The notes beneath the pieces are model-generated. The model worked only from the letters and a program-made list of their open reading frames with translations, had not been told where the DNA came from and made no database searches. A DNA stretch of 64,000 bases from Candidatus Lachnoclostridium avicola (GTDB taxonomy: Bacteria; Bacillota; Clostridia; Lachnospirales; Lachnospiraceae): the NCBI GenBank assembly GCA_019114465.1, contig DXFM01000003.1, positions 1-64,000 of the forward strand, in the 5' to 3' direction. Below are positions 61,847 through 64,000 of this stretch, in pieces; positions within the stretch are counted from its first letter, which is position 1; each line of letters begins with the position of its first letter. A program made the translations under genes and the position numbers.

Positions 61847-62212
61847 ATGAAAAGCTATACCATCACCGTAAACGGCAATGTATATGATGTAACTGTTGAG
61901 GAAAATACGGGAGCGGCTCCGAAGGCCCCGGCTCCCAAGGCAGCTCCCGCTCCGAAAGCTCCGGCAGCTCCCGCTCCCAAGGCGGCAGGCGCTCAGGGTT
62001 CTGTGGCGGTGACCGCACCCATGCCCGGAAAGATTCTGGACGTGAAGGCGTCTGTGGGCCAGGCTGTAAAGAGAGGCCAGGTTCTGCTGATTCTGGAAGC
62101 CATGAAGATGGAGAATGATATTGTAGCTCCCGAGGACGGAACGGTGGCGTCCATCAATGTGTCTGTGGGAGCCTCCGTAGAGGCGGGCGAAACGATCGCA
62201 ACCTTGAACTAA
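61847..62212 (+). CDS. Biotin carboxyl carrier subunit
   Basis: A 121-residue carrier. N-terminal short domain (KSYTITVNGNVYDVTVEE), an Ala/Pro/Lys linker (APKAPAPKAAP), then the biotinyl domain with EAMKMEND, where Lys is biotinylated. It moves the carboxyl group from the carboxyltransferase to the beta subunit. Part of the same operon, 18 bases after the gamma gene. Confidence 0.95.
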   Translation: MKSYTITVNGNVYDVTVEENTGAAPKAPAPKAAPAPKAPAAPAPKAAGAQGSVAVTAPMPGKILDVKASVGQAVKRGQVLLILEAMKMENDIVAPEDGTVASINVSVGASVEAGETIATLN

Positions 62213-62264
62213 TGACAGAAATCGGGATGCGTGAGTGAAACGTATCTATATGGAGGGATGAACA

Positions 62265-63416
62265 ATGGAATATATAGCAAATACATTTGGGAATCTTCTT
62301 CAGCAGACGGCATTTGTCAACCTGACATGGGGCAACTTTGTCATGATCGCGGTGGCATTCATTTTTCTGTACCTGGCGATCAAAAAGGGATTTGAGCCGC
62401 TTCTTCTGGTTCCGATCGCCTTTGGCATGCTTCTGGTAAACATCTATCCGGACATTATGCTGGCGCCTGAGGATTCCACCAACGGAGTGGGAGGACTCCT
62501 CCACTATTTCTATGTGCTGGATGAGTGGAGCATCTTCCCGTCCCTGATCTTCATGGGTGTGGGCGCCATGACCGACTTCGGTCCCCTGATCGCCAACCCC
62601 CAGAGCTTTCTCATGGGCGCGGCGGCCCAGCTGGGAATCTATGTAGCCTATTTCATGGCCATTTTCATGGGCTTTAACGACAAGGCGGCAGCTGCCATCT
62701 CCATCATCGGAGGAGCTGACGGCCCCACTTCCATTTTCCTCTGCGGAAAGCTGGGACAGAAGGAGTACATGGGCCCCATCGCCGTGGCGGCGTATTCCTA
62801 TATGTCTCTGGTTCCCATTATTCAGCCGCCCATCATGAAGCTGCTGACGACGGAAAAAGAGAGAAAGATCAAGATGGAGCAGCTCCGGCCCGTATCCAAG
62901 CTGGAGAAGATCCTCTTCCCCATCATTGTAACCGTTGTAGTCTGCCTGATTCTGCCGACCACAGCTCCCCTGGTGGGAATGCTGATGTTAGGAAATCTGT
63001 TCCGGGAGTCCGGAGTGGTAAAACAGCTGACGGAGACGGCATCCAACGCTCTGATGTACATCGTGGTTATCATGCTGGGAACTTCCGTGGGTGCTACCAC
63101 CAGCGCGGAAGCTTTCCTGAAGATGGACACCATCAAGATCGTGATTCTGGGTCTGGTGGCATTCGCGTTCGGTACTGCCGGAGGCGTGCTTCTGGGCAAG
63201 CTCATGTGCAAGCTGAGCGGCGGCAAGATCAATCCGCTGATCGGTTCGGCGGGCGTTTCCGCTGTGCCCATGGCGGCCCGTGTGTCCCAGAAGGTGGGCG
63301 CGGAGGCGGATCCCACCAACTTCCTGCTGATGCACGCCATGGGTCCCAACGTGGCCGGCGTAATCGGTACGGCCGTGGCGGCGGGAACCTTTATGGCCAT
63401 ATTCGGAGTGAAATAA
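62265..63416 (+). CDS. Sodium-translocating decarboxylase beta subunit
   Basis: A 383-residue membrane protein with about nine or more hydrophobic segments. Conserved [15 protein letters not shown] and [12 protein letters not shown] are those of OadB/MmdB/GcdB, containing the Asp involved in sodium passage, and [20 protein letters not shown] is the late signature. It decarboxylates carboxybiotin and exports sodium ions. Confidence 0.95.
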   Translation: MEYIANTFGNLLQQTAFVNLTWGNFVMIAVAFIFLYLAIKKGFEPLLLVPIAFGMLLVNIYPDIMLAPEDSTNGVGGLLHYFYVLDEWSIFPSLIFMGVGAMTDFGPLIANPQSFLMGAAAQLGIYVAYFMAIFMGFNDKAAAAISIIGGADGPTSIFLCGKLGQKEYMGPIAVAAYSYMSLVPIIQPPIMKLLTTEKERKIKMEQLRPVSKLEKILFPIIVTVVVCLILPTTAPLVGMLMLGNLFRESGVVKQLTETASNALMYIVVIMLGTSVGATTSAEAFLKMDTIKIVILGLVAFAFGTAGGVLLGKLMCKLSGGKINPLIGSAGVSAVPMAARVSQKVGAEADPTNFLLMHAMGPNVAGVIGTAVAAGTFMAIFGVK

Positions 63417-63444
63417 CAATTACATTTGATTAGGAGGAATCATC

Positions 63445-64000
63445 ATGGCAGAAATAGAGAAAAAGCCGGTTAAGATTGTGGAGACCGTTCTGCGTGACGC
63501 CCATCAGTCTCTGATCGCCACCAGAATGACCACGGAACAGATGCTTCCCATTGTGGATAAGATGGATCAGGTAGGCTTTCACGCTGTGGAGTGCTGGGGC
63601 GGAGCGACCTTTGACGCCTGCCTCCGCTTCCTGAAGGAAGATCCCTGGGACCGGCTGAGAAAACTGAGAGACGGATTTAAACACACGAAGCTGCAGATGC
63701 TGTTCCGCGGACAGAACATTCTGGGCTACAATCACTACGCGGACGACGTGGTGGAGTATTTCGTGCAGAAGTCTGTGGCCAACGGCATCGATATTATCCG
63801 TATTTTTGACTGTCTCAACGACATCCGCAACCTGCAGACGGCGGTGAAGGCAGCCAACAAGGAGAAGGCTCATGTACAGATTGCCCTGTGCTATACCCTG
63901 GGCGACGCCTACACTCTGGATTACTGGAAGCAGATCGCCAAAGAGATTGAGGAGATGGGAGCCGATTCCCTGTGCATCAAGGATATGGCCGGCCTTCTCA
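63445..64000 (+). CDS. Oxaloacetate decarboxylase alpha / pyruvate carboxylase carboxyltransferase subunit (5' part)
   Basis: The first 185 residues of a carboxyltransferase cut by the window end. VETVLRDAHQSLIATRM is the metal- and substrate-binding start of OadA/PycB proteins, followed by CWGGATFDACLRFL and QMLFRGQNILGY. OadA transfers the carboxyl of oxaloacetate to biotin. It follows the beta subunit gene after 28 bases with TAGGAGG, so a second, different carboxyltransferase is probably made with the same pump. The biotin domain usual at the C-terminus cannot be seen. Confidence 0.93.
   Translation, partial: MAEIEKKPVKIVETVLRDAHQSLIATRMTTEQMLPIVDKMDQVGFHAVECWGGATFDACLRFLKEDPWDRLRKLRDGFKHTKLQMLFRGQNILGYNHYADDVVEYFVQKSVANGIDIIRIFDCLNDIRNLQTAVKAANKEKAHVQIALCYTLGDAYTLDYWKQIAKEIEEMGADSLCIKDMAGLL

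Overview
The window looks like chromosomal DNA of an anaerobic Firmicute of the Clostridia, most likely a Lachnospiraceae member with a fairly GC-rich genome. Signs of this are two class III (glycyl radical, oxygen-sensitive) ribonucleotide reductases with an NrdG activase, rubrerythrin and rubredoxin-type proteins, a sodium-pumping decarboxylase operon, a YedF selenium-metabolism protein, a DUF6465-type basic protein and AGGAGG ribosome binding sites before almost every gene. No rRNA, tRNA, CRISPR array or complete insertion sequence was seen.

Region 1 (about 1-8463) is an AT-rich defence island unlike the GC-rich remainder. It holds a Shedu-like nuclease, a small XRE regulator with a palindrome inside its own promoter, a two-gene restriction-modification unit in which the methyltransferase appears split between two proteins (the larger also carrying GIY-YIG-like and DEAH helicase domains), and a SIR2-domain protein. 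The island ends abruptly in the 3' remnant of an HD-hydrolase gene, and a 15-bp direct repeat brackets the Shedu-like gene.

Region 2 (8569-18519) has a leftward pair of unusual sirtuins with class-M-like active sites, divergent from an Rrf2 regulator through face-to-face promoters; a rubredoxin/ferredoxin gene pair; a WYL regulator-TfoX-GyrI operon; and a second compact three-gene cassette (PD-(D/E)XK-like zinc-ribbon protein, type III Mod-like methyltransferase, unknown protein) with no Res helicase gene.

Region 3 (18550-29207) is catabolic and stress-related: a FadR-type regulator with a sugar-acid dehydratase, KDG kinase and KDPG aldolase (an Entner-Doudoroff-type lower pathway); a Crp-family regulator divergent from an amidohydrolase-like gene plus a SsuABC/TauABC-type ABC importer, with a Crp-like site where a class II activator site would lie; then rubrerythrin and a membrane-anchored metallophosphoesterase.

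Region 4 (29293-45517) carries scpA, scpB and nrdD in tight order, an AEC transporter, a PRD regulator beside a GH1 glycosidase, a bacitracin/lantibiotic-type ABC exporter divergent from a two-component system, then nrdG, a dUTPase, a TPR lipoprotein and hflX. Region 5 (45674-64000) is core physiology: a second nrdD fused to a glutaredoxin-like domain, a PIN-PhoH ATPase, an HD hydrolase, yedF, a DNA glycosylase, a histone-H1-like protein, RsmF-type and RluA-type RNA modification enzymes, dinB under a probable LexA box, a D,D-carboxypeptidase, a YitT protein, and a sodium-pump decarboxylase operon (carboxyltransferase, gamma, biotin carrier, beta, and an OadA-type subunit cut by the window end).

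The best candidates for something undescribed are the split methyltransferase/helicase/SIR2 island, the Res-less cassette at 14.6-18.5 kb, and the sirtuin pair with its Rrf2 regulator. All functions are inferred from sequence motifs read by eye; no database search was possible.
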